Below are positions 24,000 through 32,626 of a DNA stretch of 64,000 nt, in pieces. A program made the translations under genes and the position numbers. The DNA comes from Gordonibacter massiliensis (ex Traore et al. 2017) (GTDB taxonomy: Bacteria; Actinomycetota; Coriobacteriia; Coriobacteriales; Eggerthellaceae): contig LT827128.1 in assembly GCA_900170005.1 (NCBI GenBank), positions 3,592,168 to 3,656,167 on the forward strand, written 5' to 3'. Under the pieces are notes generated by a model, which had not been told where the DNA came from, did not search any database, and saw only the letters and a list, made by a program, of their open reading frames with translations. Numbering within the stretch: the first letter of the stretch is position 1; each line of letters starts with the position of its first letter.

Positions 24000-25292
24000 A
24001 TGGAACGCACGGTCATGAAAAAGCTTGAAGCCTGGAAGCGCAGCCCCTTCCGCAAACCGCTTGTCGTGCAGGGCGCGCGACAGGTCGGCAAAACGTACAC
24101 CCTGCTCGAATTCGGAAAGCGCGCGTACGAGAACATAGCCTACTTCAACTTCGAGACCGATCCGCGCTACCGCGAGCTGTTCGATGAAAGCATAGCTCCG
24201 GATTATCTGGTGCCGCTCTTGTCGCGGGCGTCCCAGCAGACGATCACCACCGAGAAAACCCTGATTGTGTTCGACGAGGTGCAGTTATGCGAGCGCGCCC
24301 TCACGTCGCTCAAGTACTTCTGCGAACAGGCGCCCGCCTACCACGTTGCCGTGGCGGGAAGCCTGCTGGGCATTGCGGTGAACCGCGAGGAGTACTCTTT
24401 CCCCGTGGGCAAGGCCGACATGCTCACCATGCACCCCATGGATATGGAGGAGTTCCTCTTGGCCATGGGCGACGGCGAGCTTGCGGAGCGCATCCGACGG
24501 TGCTATGAGCGCGACGAGCCGTTGCCGTCTCTTCTCCATCAGGCCGCCCTCGAACGGTATCGCGAATATCTGCTGGTGGGCGGAATGCCGGAGTGCGTGC
24601 TCCAGTATGCCCAAACCCAAAACCATGTGCTCGTGCGCCATACGCAGGAAACCATACTCATGAGCTACCTGGCCGATATGAGCAAGTACAATTCGACGAG
24701 CGAGAACAAGAAGACGCGGCTCGTGTACGACAACATTTCGGTACAGCTTTCGCGCGACAACACGAGGTTCCAGTACAAACTCGTCAAGAAAGGCGGTCGC
24801 GCCGCCGAGTTCGAGAACGCCATCGAATGGCTCAAGCTGTCGGGCATAGCCGGTCAAGTCTTTCGAGTCGGGCAGGCTCGCAAGCCGCTTGAGAACTACC
24901 GCGACATCGACGCGTTCAAGCTTTACGTGTCCGACACCGGGCTTTTGGCGGCGAAGGAGAATCTGGAGCCCGTCGACGTGCTCTACGGTTCGCACGACCT
25001 TGACGATTTCCGCGGGGGGCAGACTGAAAACTACGCATACACGCAGATGAACGCGCACGGGTACTCCTGCTACTACTGGAAACCGGACAGGGGAGCCGAG
25101 GTCGATTTCGTGATCCAGCGGGAAGGCGCGATCGTTCCCGTGGAAGTGAAAAGCTCCGATGGCAAGGCCAAGAGCCTGCACCTGTTCATGGAGCGGTACC
25201 GTCCGCCGTACGCCGTCAAGCTTTGCGCGCGGAACTTCGGCTTCGAGGGCTACGTGAAAACGGTGCCGCTGTACGCGGCCTATTGTTTGTGA
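24000..25292 (+). CDS. DUF4143-type AAA ATPase with PD-(D/E)XK-like C-terminus
   Basis: A 430-aa predicted ATPase. Walker A is GARQVGKTYT near residue 22 and Walker B is LIVFDEVQL near residue 89. The C-terminal domain carries GAEVDFVIQ...VPVEVKS, the pattern of a PD-(D/E)XK nuclease fold that may be inactive. These AAA_14/DUF4143 proteins are widespread, patchy in distribution and of unknown role, often in variable genome regions. The start at 24000 (MERTVMKK) is six bases after GGGGAGG; an ATG at 23994 is too close to it. The upstream 120 bp are AT-rich with a TACACT box at 23961, unlike the rest of the region, which hints at transfer. The flavoprotein gene at 25302 follows by 9 bp. Confidence 0.88.
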   Translation: MERTVMKKLEAWKRSPFRKPLVVQGARQVGKTYTLLEFGKRAYENIAYFNFETDPRYRELFDESIAPDYLVPLLSRASQQTITTEKTLIVFDEVQLCERALTSLKYFCEQAPAYHVAVAGSLLGIAVNREEYSFPVGKADMLTMHPMDMEEFLLAMGDGELAERIRRCYERDEPLPSLLHQAALERYREYLLVGGMPECVLQYAQTQNHVLVRHTQETILMSYLADMSKYNSTSENKKTRLVYDNISVQLSRDNTRFQYKLVKKGGRAAEFENAIEWLKLSGIAGQVFRVGQARKPLENYRDIDAFKLYVSDTGLLAAKENLEPVDVLYGSHDLDDFRGGQTENYAYTQMNAHGYSCYYWKPDRGAEVDFVIQREGAIVPVEVKSSDGKAKSLHLFMERYRPPYAVKLCARNFGFEGYVKTVPLYAAYCL

Positions 25293-25301
25293 GGGACGGC
25301 C

Positions 25302-27017
25302 ATGCTTGAAGTGTCGAACGTGAAGTTGCCGCTTGATGCGGGGTTGCCGGGCGCGGCGGGCGAGGGGCTTGTGCGCGCGGCTGCGGCTCGGGCGCTGGGC
25401 GTGGCGCCGGGTGACGTGCGCGAGGTTCGCCTGATCAAGCGCAGCGTGGATGCGCGCAAGAAGCGCGACGTGCATTTCGTGGCCACCCTCGGCGCGGAGT
25501 TGGCCGACGCCGCTGCCGAAGACCGGGTGCTTGCGGCGGCGCAGGAACGCGGCGGCGCGGGGGTCGTGGCGGGCACGCACGTTAAGCGCGGCGAGCCGTA
25601 CGAGCCGCTTCCCGTGCCCGACCTGCGCGCGGCGGCCGGTGCGCAGCCGCGCCCGGTGGTGGTGGGTGCCGGCCCCGCAGGGCTGTTCTGCGCGCTCTAC
25701 CTGGCGCGCGCGGGGCTGCGGCCCCTCTTGCTGGAACGCGGCGGCGACGTGGACGAGCGCCTGCGTGCCGTGGCCGCCTTCGACGGCGGCGGCGATTTGG
25801 ATCCGCGCACGAACATCCAGTTCGGCGAGGGCGGGGCGGGCACGTTCTCGGACGGCAAGCTCACCACGAACATCAAGAACCCGCTCGCCAAGCATGTGCT
25901 GCGATGGTTCGTGGAGGCTGGCGCGCCGCGGGAGATCCTTTGGCAGGCGAAGCCCCACATCGGCACGGACGTGCTGGTGGGCGTGGTGCGCGCGCTGCGC
26001 GAGCAGATCGTCGAAGCGGGCGGCGAAGTGCGCTTCGGCGTCCAGCTCACGGACCTGCGCTTCGAGGGCGGCGCTCTCGCCGAGATCGAGGCGACCGACA
26101 TGCGCACGGGGTGCAGCGAGCGCGTGCCCGCGCGCCGTGTGGTGCTGGCGTGCGGACATTCCGCGCGCGACACGTTCGAGGCCGTGCTGGCGGCCGGTGT
26201 GCGCATGGAGCAGAAGCCGTTCTCCGTGGGCGTGCGCATCGAGCACCTCCAGAGCGCGATCGATCGCGCCCAGTACGGCCCGGCGGCGTCGCATCCCGTG
26301 CTCGACGCGGCCGACTACAAGCTGGCCGTGCACCTGCCGTCGCGCGACGGCGAAGGCGAGGGGCGCGGCGTGTACACGTTCTGCATGTGCCCGGGCGGCC
26401 AGGTGGTGTGCGCGGCCAGCGAGCCCGGCGGCGTGACGGTGAACGGCATGAGCCGCTTCGCGCGCGATGGCGAGAACGCGAACAGCGCGCTGCTGGTGGG
26501 CGTGGGTCCGGAAGACTTCGGGAGCGACCACCCGCTCGCGGGCGTGGAACTGCAACGGCGCATGGAGCGGGCGGCCTACGATGCGGCCGTGGCGGCCGGG
26601 GGCACGCCGTACCAGGCCCCGGCTCAGACGGTGGGCGACTTCCTCGCAGGGCGCGCGGGAACCCCGAGCGCGACGGTGCGCCCCACCTACGCGCGCGGCG
26701 TGGCCTGGTGCGACCTGCGGGACTGCCTGCCGCCGTTCGCGGCCGACGCGCTGGCCGAGGCGCTGCCGCTGCTCGATCGCAAGCTGCACGGCTTCGCCGA
26801 CGCCGACGCCGTGATGACCGGCGTGGAAACGCGCAGCTCCAGCCCCGTGCGCATCATGCGCGACGATGCTCTGCAAGCGATGCTGGAGCACCCAACTGCG
26901 ACGGGCAGCGGCCTCTACCCCTGCGGCGAGGGCGCCGGCTACGCCGGCGGCATCATGAGCGCCGCCTGCGATGGCCTGCGCGTGGCCCAGGCGGTGGCGG
27001 AGGCGTTCGCCCGCTAG
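25302..27017 (+). CDS. COG2509-type FAD-dependent dehydrogenase
   Basis: A 571-aa flavoprotein. The first 95 residues form a small domain with VRLIKRSVDARKKRDV, typical of this family, then comes the FAD-binding VVVGAGPAGLFCALYLARAG motif and TNIQFGEGGAGTFSDGKL, a hallmark of COG2509 proteins. The C-terminus ends GEGAGYAGGIMSAACDG. The reaction is unknown in every organism I can recall; an NAD(P)-linked dehydrogenase is assumed. The ATG at 25302 follows the ATPase gene by 9 bp, so the two share a transcript. Its stop overlaps the stop of the convergent cobO by 4 bp. Confidence 0.88.
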   Translation: MLEVSNVKLPLDAGLPGAAGEGLVRAAAARALGVAPGDVREVRLIKRSVDARKKRDVHFVATLGAELADAAAEDRVLAAAQERGGAGVVAGTHVKRGEPYEPLPVPDLRAAAGAQPRPVVVGAGPAGLFCALYLARAGLRPLLLERGGDVDERLRAVAAFDGGGDLDPRTNIQFGEGGAGTFSDGKLTTNIKNPLAKHVLRWFVEAGAPREILWQAKPHIGTDVLVGVVRALREQIVEAGGEVRFGVQLTDLRFEGGALAEIEATDMRTGCSERVPARRVVLACGHSARDTFEAVLAAGVRMEQKPFSVGVRIEHLQSAIDRAQYGPAASHPVLDAADYKLAVHLPSRDGEGEGRGVYTFCMCPGGQVVCAASEPGGVTVNGMSRFARDGENANSALLVGVGPEDFGSDHPLAGVELQRRMERAAYDAAVAAGGTPYQAPAQTVGDFLAGRAGTPSATVRPTYARGVAWCDLRDCLPPFAADALAEALPLLDRKLHGFADADAVMTGVETRSSSPVRIMRDDALQAMLEHPTATGSGLYPCGEGAGYAGGIMSAACDGLRVAQAVAEAFAR

Positions 27018-27532
27018 AATTCGATGCCGCGGCGTGCGGGCACGCCGTCGCGGAAGTAGTGCTTCACCTCGCGCATCTCGGTCACCAGGTCGGCCGCCGC
27101 CCTGATATCGCCGCCGGCGCCGCGTCCGGTGAGCACCAGCTCCACGTTCCTCGGGCGCTCGCGGACCAGCTCCAGCAGCGCGCCCGCGTCTAGGTATCCG
27201 AGGGCGTCGGCTACGTTCGCCTCGTCCAGCACCACGACGTCGTAGCGCCCGCCGAGTAGCGCCTCGCGGGCCCGCTCGAGGCCCGCCTGCGCGGCGCGCG
27301 CATCGGCCTGCGGGTCGGGAGCGGCGATCTCGCCGCCCGTGCCGTACTGCTCGACGACCACCCGGCTGCCGAGCGCGCGAAACGCGTCAAGCTCGCCCGT
27401 CTCGTTGTTCTTCATGAATTGGCCGAAGTACACGCGCAGCCCTGCACCCGCCGCCCGCACGGCCAGCCCGACGGCGGCCGTCGTCTTGCCCTTGCCGTTG
27501 CCCGTGTACACCTGCACCTTGCCTTCGTCCAT
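27014..27532 (-). CDS. cobO: cob(I)alamin adenosyltransferase, CobO/BtuR type
   Basis: A 172-aa soluble enzyme that transfers the adenosyl group of ATP to cob(I)alamin or cob(I)yrinate a,c-diamide, giving coenzyme B12. The P-loop variant GNGKGKTTAA is at residues 11-20; DVVVLDEAN (Walker B) and the C-terminal EMREVKHYF motif are also present. Length matches the family. The start at 27532 has GAAAGG seven bases upstream; a longer reading would include a translated repeat and is rejected. With the PduO-type enzyme at 44074, the window holds two unrelated adenosyltransferases, in line with a large demand for adenosylcobalamin by the mutase operon. Confidence 0.92.
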   Translation of the reverse strand: MDEGKVQVYTGNGKGKTTAAVGLAVRAAGAGLRVYFGQFMKNNETGELDAFRALGSRVVVEQYGTGGEIAAPDPQADARAAQAGLERAREALLGGRYDVVVLDEANVADALGYLDAGALLELVRERPRNVELVLTGRGAGGDIRAAADLVTEMREVKHYFRDGVPARRGIEF

Positions 27533-27550
27533 GTCCGTACCTTTCGTTTT

Positions 27551-27652
27551 TTCGACTGCGCGCTGCGCGTCATCGCTTCGCGACGCCTCCCTGCGCTCGC
27601 TTCGCGTGCTCGGGAGTTCGACAGTCCACTGGACTGTCGAATGCTCAGGATG
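27551..27652 (-). repeat. 102-bp dispersed repeat (copy in cobO upstream region)
   Basis: This segment is, on the minus strand, 101/102 identical by eye to 56746-56847. It contains the palindrome TTCGACAGTCCA-CTGGACTGTCGAA type core and runs from 19 bp upstream of cobO. The copy at 56746 lies inside a coding region. Confidence 0.9.
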
Positions 27653-27732
27653 GCAAGAGGAGGCGACCATGCGTTAAAAAGGCTTAGAGCCTGCACCCTG
27701 CTGAGCAGCGATGGCCCCTTCGCCGCAGCTCG

Positions 27733-28131
27733 TCAGTCGCCCAGCTCGCGTTCCCAGTCGAAGTCGGCCGGCGGTGCGAGCGGCAGGTCCCCGCCGTCGG
27801 CGTCGACCCCGTGGCCGTCCCATTGGCAGGCGCCCATGTCCACGTGCTCGTCGTCGGCGAACGTGACGCCTTCCTCTTCCAACATCTCGCGCTGCACGTG
27901 CGCGCCGCCGAACGCGTAGCCTTTGCACAGGCCTCCGTCCTTGAACACGATGCGATGGCAGGGGATGTTGTTCACCTCGGCGCCCGGGTCGGGGTTCGCG
28001 TGCAGCGCGTAGCCCACGTACCGGGCCGAACGCGGCGCACCTACCAGGCGCGCCACCTGGCCGTACGAGGCCACTTTGCCGCGCGGCACCTCGCGCACCA
28101 CCGCGAACACCTTCTCAGAGAACTCGCCCAT
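27733..28131 (-). CDS. MGMT-family alkyltransferase (Ogt-like, DNA-binding domain only)
   Basis: A 132-aa protein made of the C-terminal DNA-binding/methyltransferase domain of O6-alkylguanine-DNA alkyltransferase. The active-site motif IPCHRIV (Cys58) is intact, so unlike alkyltransferase-like (PWHR) proteins it may accept an alkyl group. The helix-turn-helix segment GKVASYGQVARLVGAPRSAR is conserved. The N-terminal domain of Ada/Ogt is missing, as in many short bacterial members. A hydrophilic acidic C-terminal tail (residues 95-132) is extra. The start at 28131 follows GGAAGGAC; 28170 is the alternative. It probably repairs alkylated guanine or marks it for nucleotide excision. Confidence 0.87.
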   Translation of the reverse strand: MGEFSEKVFAVVREVPRGKVASYGQVARLVGAPRSARYVGYALHANPDPGAEVNNIPCHRIVFKDGGLCKGYAFGGAHVQREMLEEEGVTFADDEHVDMGACQWDGHGVDADGGDLPLAPPADFDWERELGD

Positions 28132-28292
28132 GCCGCCGTCCTTCCGCCTGCGCTCCCACTGCTTCCGCAAGGGTACCGCATCCCGACGGGGCGCGCAAAG
28201 GGCCTGTCTTCAGGTTCTCTTAACAGGTGTGTGGATTCGGCCGCAGCCCGAAGGTTCCGGGAATTCGCCTTCCCTTTTTCGCTCCGGCCCTT

Positions 28293-28298
28293 TATTCT
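28293..28298 (+). promoter_or_regulatory. candidate -10 box for MacAB-like operon
   Basis: TATTCT lies 64 bp before the adaptor-gene ATG in the 230-bp gap between divergent genes. No clear -35 or operator is seen. Confidence 0.3.
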
Positions 28299-28361
28299 GA
28301 GGCGGAGAGGTTAACGTTCGGCCCAGGGGGTTCCGAGCGCATTTCCACGAGGAGGTCCACG

Positions 28362-29942
28362 ATGGCACTTCGACGCAACCACCGGGGCGAGGGCGAAGGC
28401 GCGGGAGACCGCGCATCTTGGAACGCCGGGGGCGGGGGAACCTGGCCCGCCGCCGAACACCCCATCGGCGCGCCCGTCTCGCCCGCCGCAACCGCCGAGC
28501 TCGCCAACGTGCCGGCTTCCGGCGGTCCCGACCCGGCCGGTCCCGCGTGGGGCGACGGCCTGGTGGACGCGTCGGCCCTTGCCGACATGCAGGCGTTCAA
28601 CGACTTGAAGGCGAAGCGCAAGAAGCAGAAGAAGCGCAAGATCGTCACGGCCGTGGCCGTGGCGGCGGCTCTGATCGTGGCGGCGGGCGGCGTGGGCTTC
28701 TGGTACGTCAGCGACCAGGCGGCCCGCGCCCTGCAGGAGGCGGGCATGCAGTTCGCGCCCGTCGAGCAGGGAACGTTCACCCAGACCGTCTCGGCATCGG
28801 GCAACCTGCGCCCCGTGGCCTCCGTGAGCGCCACGCCCGAGGTGGACGGCATCGTGGGCGAGGTGCTGGTGTCGGAAGGCGATGCCGTGGCCGCCGGCCA
28901 AACGCTGTTCACCGTGGTCAACGCCGAATTGGACAAGGCCGTGACGCAAGCCGCCCAGGGCATCGAAGAGGCTCGCAACGGCGTGGCCCAGGCGCAGAAC
29001 GCCGTCAACGACGCCTACCGCGCGAAGGAACAGGGCCGGCAGGCCGCCGCCGACGCGCAGGCGGCAGCGGCGGCGATGGCCGCGGTGGGCGGCGAAGGAG
29101 GCGCGGGCGCTGCGGCGGCTGCGGGAGGCCAGTCGTTCGACGAGGCCAGCGCCGACTCGGCTATCAGGCAGGCAGAGCTCTCGCTGAACAGCGCCAACCT
29201 GGGTCTGCAGAACGCCCAGGCCGCCTACGACGAGGCGGTGGCCCGCGCCGAGAAGCGCACGGTCACGTCCTCCATCGCGGGCAGCGTGGTGGCGGTGAAC
29301 ATCGAACCGGGCAAGGCTCTGGGGGCGGTCGCCTCCGGAGCCGGCACCGGCTCGCCCGTGCAGATAGCCGATCTGTCGCAGATGAAGGTGTCCATCGGCG
29401 TGAACGAGATAGACATCCTGAAGGTGAGCGCCGACCAGCAGGCGACGGTCACCTTCACCGCCGCGCCCGACTTGCAGCTTCCCGCCAAGGTCGTGCGCAT
29501 CGCCACCACGTCTTCCGGCTCGGGCGACGTTGCGGCCGTAGGTGCGTACGGCGGCTCGGGCGCCGCGGTCACCTACGCGGTGGAGCTGCTCATCGAAGCG
29601 CCCGACCCGCGCCTGAAGCCCGGCATGACGGCCAAGGCCACCATCGTCACGCAGACGATCGAGCGGGCGCTCATGGTGCCCATCTCGGCCGTGCAGACGG
29701 ACGGCGCCGGCAGCTACGTCATGGTGCTCGTCGACCCCGAGACGCAGGAAACGGAGATGCGCAAGGTCGAGACGGTGGCTTCCGACGGCCTCACCACGGT
29801 GGTGAAGGGCGACGTCAAACCGGGCGATTCCGTGGTCGTGGGCGGCGGCGCCCTGGGCGGCATGGACGCGTCGCTCGCCGGCGGGGGAGCGGTCTCCGAT
29901 TCCGGCGCGGTGGTGTCCGGCGACTCCGTCATGGTCGGGTAG
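28362..29942 (+). CDS. MacA/HlyD-type efflux periplasmic-adaptor-like protein
   Basis: A 526-aa membrane-fusion protein. Residues 1-92 are an unusual low-complexity, Gly/Pro/Ala-rich cytoplasmic N-terminus ending in a KAKRKKQKKRK patch. A single membrane anchor spans about 93-116. The outside part has a biotinyl-lipoyl-like hairpin (VDGIVGEVLVSEGDAVAAGQ), a coiled coil interrupted by an Ala/Gly-rich stretch (about 215-265), and beta-barrel domains (KPGMTAKATIV). In Gram-positives such adaptors work with MacB-type ABC permeases, whose genes follow directly, to export peptides, antibiotics or lipids. The ATG at 28362 has GAGGAGG. It is the first gene of a three-gene operon. Confidence 0.9.
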   Translation: MALRRNHRGEGEGAGDRASWNAGGGGTWPAAEHPIGAPVSPAATAELANVPASGGPDPAGPAWGDGLVDASALADMQAFNDLKAKRKKQKKRKIVTAVAVAAALIVAAGGVGFWYVSDQAARALQEAGMQFAPVEQGTFTQTVSASGNLRPVASVSATPEVDGIVGEVLVSEGDAVAAGQTLFTVVNAELDKAVTQAAQGIEEARNGVAQAQNAVNDAYRAKEQGRQAAADAQAAAAAMAAVGGEGGAGAAAAAGGQSFDEASADSAIRQAELSLNSANLGLQNAQAAYDEAVARAEKRTVTSSIAGSVVAVNIEPGKALGAVASGAGTGSPVQIADLSQMKVSIGVNEIDILKVSADQQATVTFTAAPDLQLPAKVVRIATTSSGSGDVAAVGAYGGSGAAVTYAVELLIEAPDPRLKPGMTAKATIVTQTIERALMVPISAVQTDGAGSYVMVLVDPETQETEMRKVETVASDGLTTVVKGDVKPGDSVVVGGGALGGMDASLAGGGAVSDSGAVVSGDSVMVG

Positions 29943-29946
29943 CGCC

Positions 29947-30774
29947 GTGCCTGCCGCAACCGTCGTCGAGGCGGTCGACCTGCACCGCATTTACGAGAGC
30001 GCCTCGGGCTTCACCCACGCGTTGCGCGGCGTGTCGCTCACCGTGGCCCAAGGCGAGTTCTTGGCCATCATGGGCCCGTCGGGGTCGGGGAAGTCCACGC
30101 TCATGAACCTGCTGGGGTGCCTGGACACGCCCACGCGCGGGCGCTACCTGCTGGAGGGCGTGGACGTGGCCGCCTACCGCGAGGACGAGCTGGCCGAGAT
30201 CCGCGCCACGCGCCTGGGGTTCGTGTTCCAGTCGTTCAACCTGCTGCCGCGCGCCACCGTGCTGCGCAACGTGGTGCTGCCGCTCATCTACACCGCCTGC
30301 CCGCGCAAGGAGCGCGAGCAGCGCGCCCGCGCGGCGCTGCGCAGCGTGTCCATCGACGAGCGGCTGTTCGACCATCGAAGCAACGAGCTGTCCGGCGGCC
30401 AGATGCAGCGCGTGGCCATCGCGCGCGCCCTGGTGAACAACCCGGCGCTCATTTTGGCCGACGAGCCCACCGGCAACCTGGACACCGCCACGGGCGACAT
30501 GGTGCTCGACACGTTCAAGCGCCTACGCGACCAGGGCAAGACCATCGTGCTCATCACCCACGAGCCCGAGGTGGCCGCCCACGCCGACCGCGTGATCCAC
30601 ATCCGCGACGGCCGCCGCTACGACGACGCTCCCTACGCCGGCGTTCCGACCGTCGGCGACCCCCGCGCCTCTGCGCCCGCCGCCGGCGTTCTTGCGGCGA
30701 ACGGCCCCGGCGTTTCCACCCTGCACGCCCCGGTTCCCGGCGACTCCCGCGCGAAGGGAGGTGCGCGCCCATGA
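29947..30774 (+). CDS. ABC transporter ATP-binding protein, MacB/LolD type
   Basis: A 275-aa ATPase. Walker A is GPSGSGKST (residues 43-51), the signature [15 protein letters not shown], and Walker [14 protein letters not shown]; the GNLDT sequence is typical of the MacB/LolD/FtsE group. The last 45 residues are a Pro/Ala-rich extension not found in the family core. It starts with GTG at 29947, four bases after the adaptor stop, and ends in an ATGA overlap with the permease gene. It powers the adaptor-permease complex. Confidence 0.92.
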   Translation: MPAATVVEAVDLHRIYESASGFTHALRGVSLTVAQGEFLAIMGPSGSGKSTLMNLLGCLDTPTRGRYLLEGVDVAAYREDELAEIRATRLGFVFQSFNLLPRATVLRNVVLPLIYTACPRKEREQRARAALRSVSIDERLFDHRSNELSGGQMQRVAIARALVNNPALILADEPTGNLDTATGDMVLDTFKRLRDQGKTIVLITHEPEVAAHADRVIHIRDGRRYDDAPYAGVPTVGDPRASAPAAGVLAANGPGVSTLHAPVPGDSRAKGGARP

Positions 30775-31964
30775 GATTCGGCGACCTGCTCTACGAAACG
30801 TGGCACGCGCTCTCGGCCAACAAGGGCCGCTCGCTGCTCACCATTTTGGGCATCGTCATAGGCATCGCGGCCGTCATCGCCATGACCTCGCTCATCGGCG
30901 GCATCCAGAACATGCTCATCGGCGAGCTGGGGCTGGCCCAGGCGCGGCAGGTTTCCATCAGCGTGAACGCCATGGAGCCCGTCGACTTCGACGACGTGGA
31001 GCACCTGGCGAAGGGCATGCCCGACTACGAGATACTCACCGGTTCGGGCATGACGTCGGTGGAGACGACGCTGGCCGACGGCACCAAGTCGTACGCGCAG
31101 ATCGTGGCCGTGAAGCCCGACTTCTTCGCGGCGAACGGGTCCAAGGTCGCCGAGGGCCGCTTCTTCACGGCCGGCGAGGAGGCCGCCGCGGCCCGCCTCG
31201 CGCTGGTGGACCAGTCGTCGGTGAAGGAGCTGTTCGGCAACGCCGACGTGGAGGCGGTGGGCAAGACGCTGCATCTGGGCAACGACGACTTCACCATCGT
31301 GGGCGTCATCGAAAGCTCGTCGCTCATGTCGTACGGCGTGACGGTGTACCTGCCCTACACCACGGCCGAAACGCGCGTGGGCGGGATGTACGGCGTGTCG
31401 CAGATCATCGGCTTCGCGCGGGAGGGCACGGACATGGACCGCCTGACCGAAACGACGAAGTCCTACGTGGCGTCGTATTTCAACGTGTCGCCGGAAGACG
31501 GGGTGTACGTGTACGCGCTCGACTCCATGATCAAGCAGATGGAGTCCATGATGGCGTCGTTCTCGCTGCTCATGGGGGCGGTGGCCTCCATATCGCTGTT
31601 CGTGGGCGGCATCGGCATCATGAACATGATGCTCACGAACGTCACGGAGCGCATCCGCGAGATCGGCCTGCGCAAATCGCTCGGCGCGCGTCGCCGCGAC
31701 ATCACGAAGCAGTTTTTGCTGGAGTCCATCATGCTATGCGTGGCGGGCGGCGTGTTCGGCATCCTGTTCGGCTTCCTGGCCGCCTGGGGGCTGGGCGGCG
31801 TGATCGGCATGGTGCAGGCGGGCATGACCGTCACGCCCGTGCTGGCGCCGGGGGTGGTGGCCCTGGCGGTGGGCGTGTGCGTGCTCATCGGCGTGGTGTT
31901 CGGCTACTATCCCGCCCGCCGCGCCGCCAAGCTCGACCCGGTGGAGTCGCTGCGCTACCAGTAG
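30771..31964 (+). CDS. ABC transporter permease, MacB/FtsX family
   Basis: A 397-aa permease with one N-terminal helix (about 20-42), a large extracytoplasmic MacB-type domain (about 45-260), and three C-terminal helices. Family motifs include KGRSLLTILGIVIGIAAV and ERIREIGLRKSLGARRRDI. The tail ends DPVESLRYQ, which is the usual end of MacB-like permeases. MacB systems act as mechanotransmitters that extrude substrates without passing them through the membrane. It is coupled to the ATPase by ATGA. The substrate is unknown. Confidence 0.92.
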   Translation: MRFGDLLYETWHALSANKGRSLLTILGIVIGIAAVIAMTSLIGGIQNMLIGELGLAQARQVSISVNAMEPVDFDDVEHLAKGMPDYEILTGSGMTSVETTLADGTKSYAQIVAVKPDFFAANGSKVAEGRFFTAGEEAAAARLALVDQSSVKELFGNADVEAVGKTLHLGNDDFTIVGVIESSSLMSYGVTVYLPYTTAETRVGGMYGVSQIIGFAREGTDMDRLTETTKSYVASYFNVSPEDGVYVYALDSMIKQMESMMASFSLLMGAVASISLFVGGIGIMNMMLTNVTERIREIGLRKSLGARRRDITKQFLLESIMLCVAGGVFGILFGFLAAWGLGGVIGMVQAGMTVTPVLAPGVVALAVGVCVLIGVVFGYYPARRAAKLDPVESLRYQ

Positions 31965-31999
31965 CGGCGGGGAAGCGAAGGCCCGACTGGGTGCCATTC

Positions 32000-32566
32000 T
32001 CAGCTCAGCAAGCCTCCGACGAGCTGGTAGCGCAAGGGAATCTCGCCTGCGTTCGCCCAGACGAGATCGAGGCCGAACAGCTCGCGTTGCATCAGTCCAA
32101 CGTCCCCTCCCAAGGACTCGATTGAAAACCTGAGCGTTTCGGGAGACGCGCATTGCCGCCCGAGCGCCCGCTTGCAGGGGGTCGCGCAACGGCTGCATGA
32201 CCCGGGAAAAAGCGCTTTCGAATCGGGCTTCTCCCGTTCGCGCTCGAGTAATCTGTCTTCGAGGTCGCGTTTTGCCTCCGCGAGTGCGGCCCATTTCATC
32301 GCGTCGATTTCCGCAACGAGGCGCTTGTCGGCATCGAAAGGGAGGAATGCAACGATGGCGCAGGTGACCTCGAGCTGCCGGTATTGAGCCCAGTATTCAA
32401 GCGGTTCGAAATCGAATGGCGGGCACGACCATTTAGCGTTGAAGTTTCGACATGCCTTGCACAGCGCGTTGAATCGCTCGACGTCGACGAACTTCTTCGT
32501 CACTTCATCGATTGCGACGAAAGAGCTGACCATCTCGATCCGGTGGGGAAGGGATGTTGAATCCAT
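32000..32566 (-). CDS. DUF2284 predicted metal-binding protein
   Basis: A 188-aa cysteine-rich soluble protein. Conserved pieces are CKACRNFNAKWSCPPF near the N-terminus and the later SCSRCATPCKRALGRQCASPE, giving eight cysteines that could hold metal or an Fe-S cluster. DUF2284 proteins are found mostly in anaerobes; their function is unknown. The start at 32566 has GAAAGGA seven bases upstream. The gene follows the AEC carrier by 60 bp on the same strand and may be the last gene of that transcript. Confidence 0.8.
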   Translation of the reverse strand: MDSTSLPHRIEMVSSFVAIDEVTKKFVDVERFNALCKACRNFNAKWSCPPFDFEPLEYWAQYRQLEVTCAIVAFLPFDADKRLVAEIDAMKWAALAEAKRDLEDRLLEREREKPDSKALFPGSCSRCATPCKRALGRQCASPETLRFSIESLGGDVGLMQRELFGLDLVWANAGEIPLRYQLVGGLLS

Positions 32567-32626
32567 GCGTGCGTCCTTTCTTGGGTATCTAGACCGCATG
32601 CGAGCATCTTGCGAGGCAAATCCGCT

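Noticed and set aside
27533-27670. N-terminal extension of CobO
   Set aside because: The extra residues are a translated dispersed repeat; the start at 27532 has a proper ribosome-binding site and matches family length.
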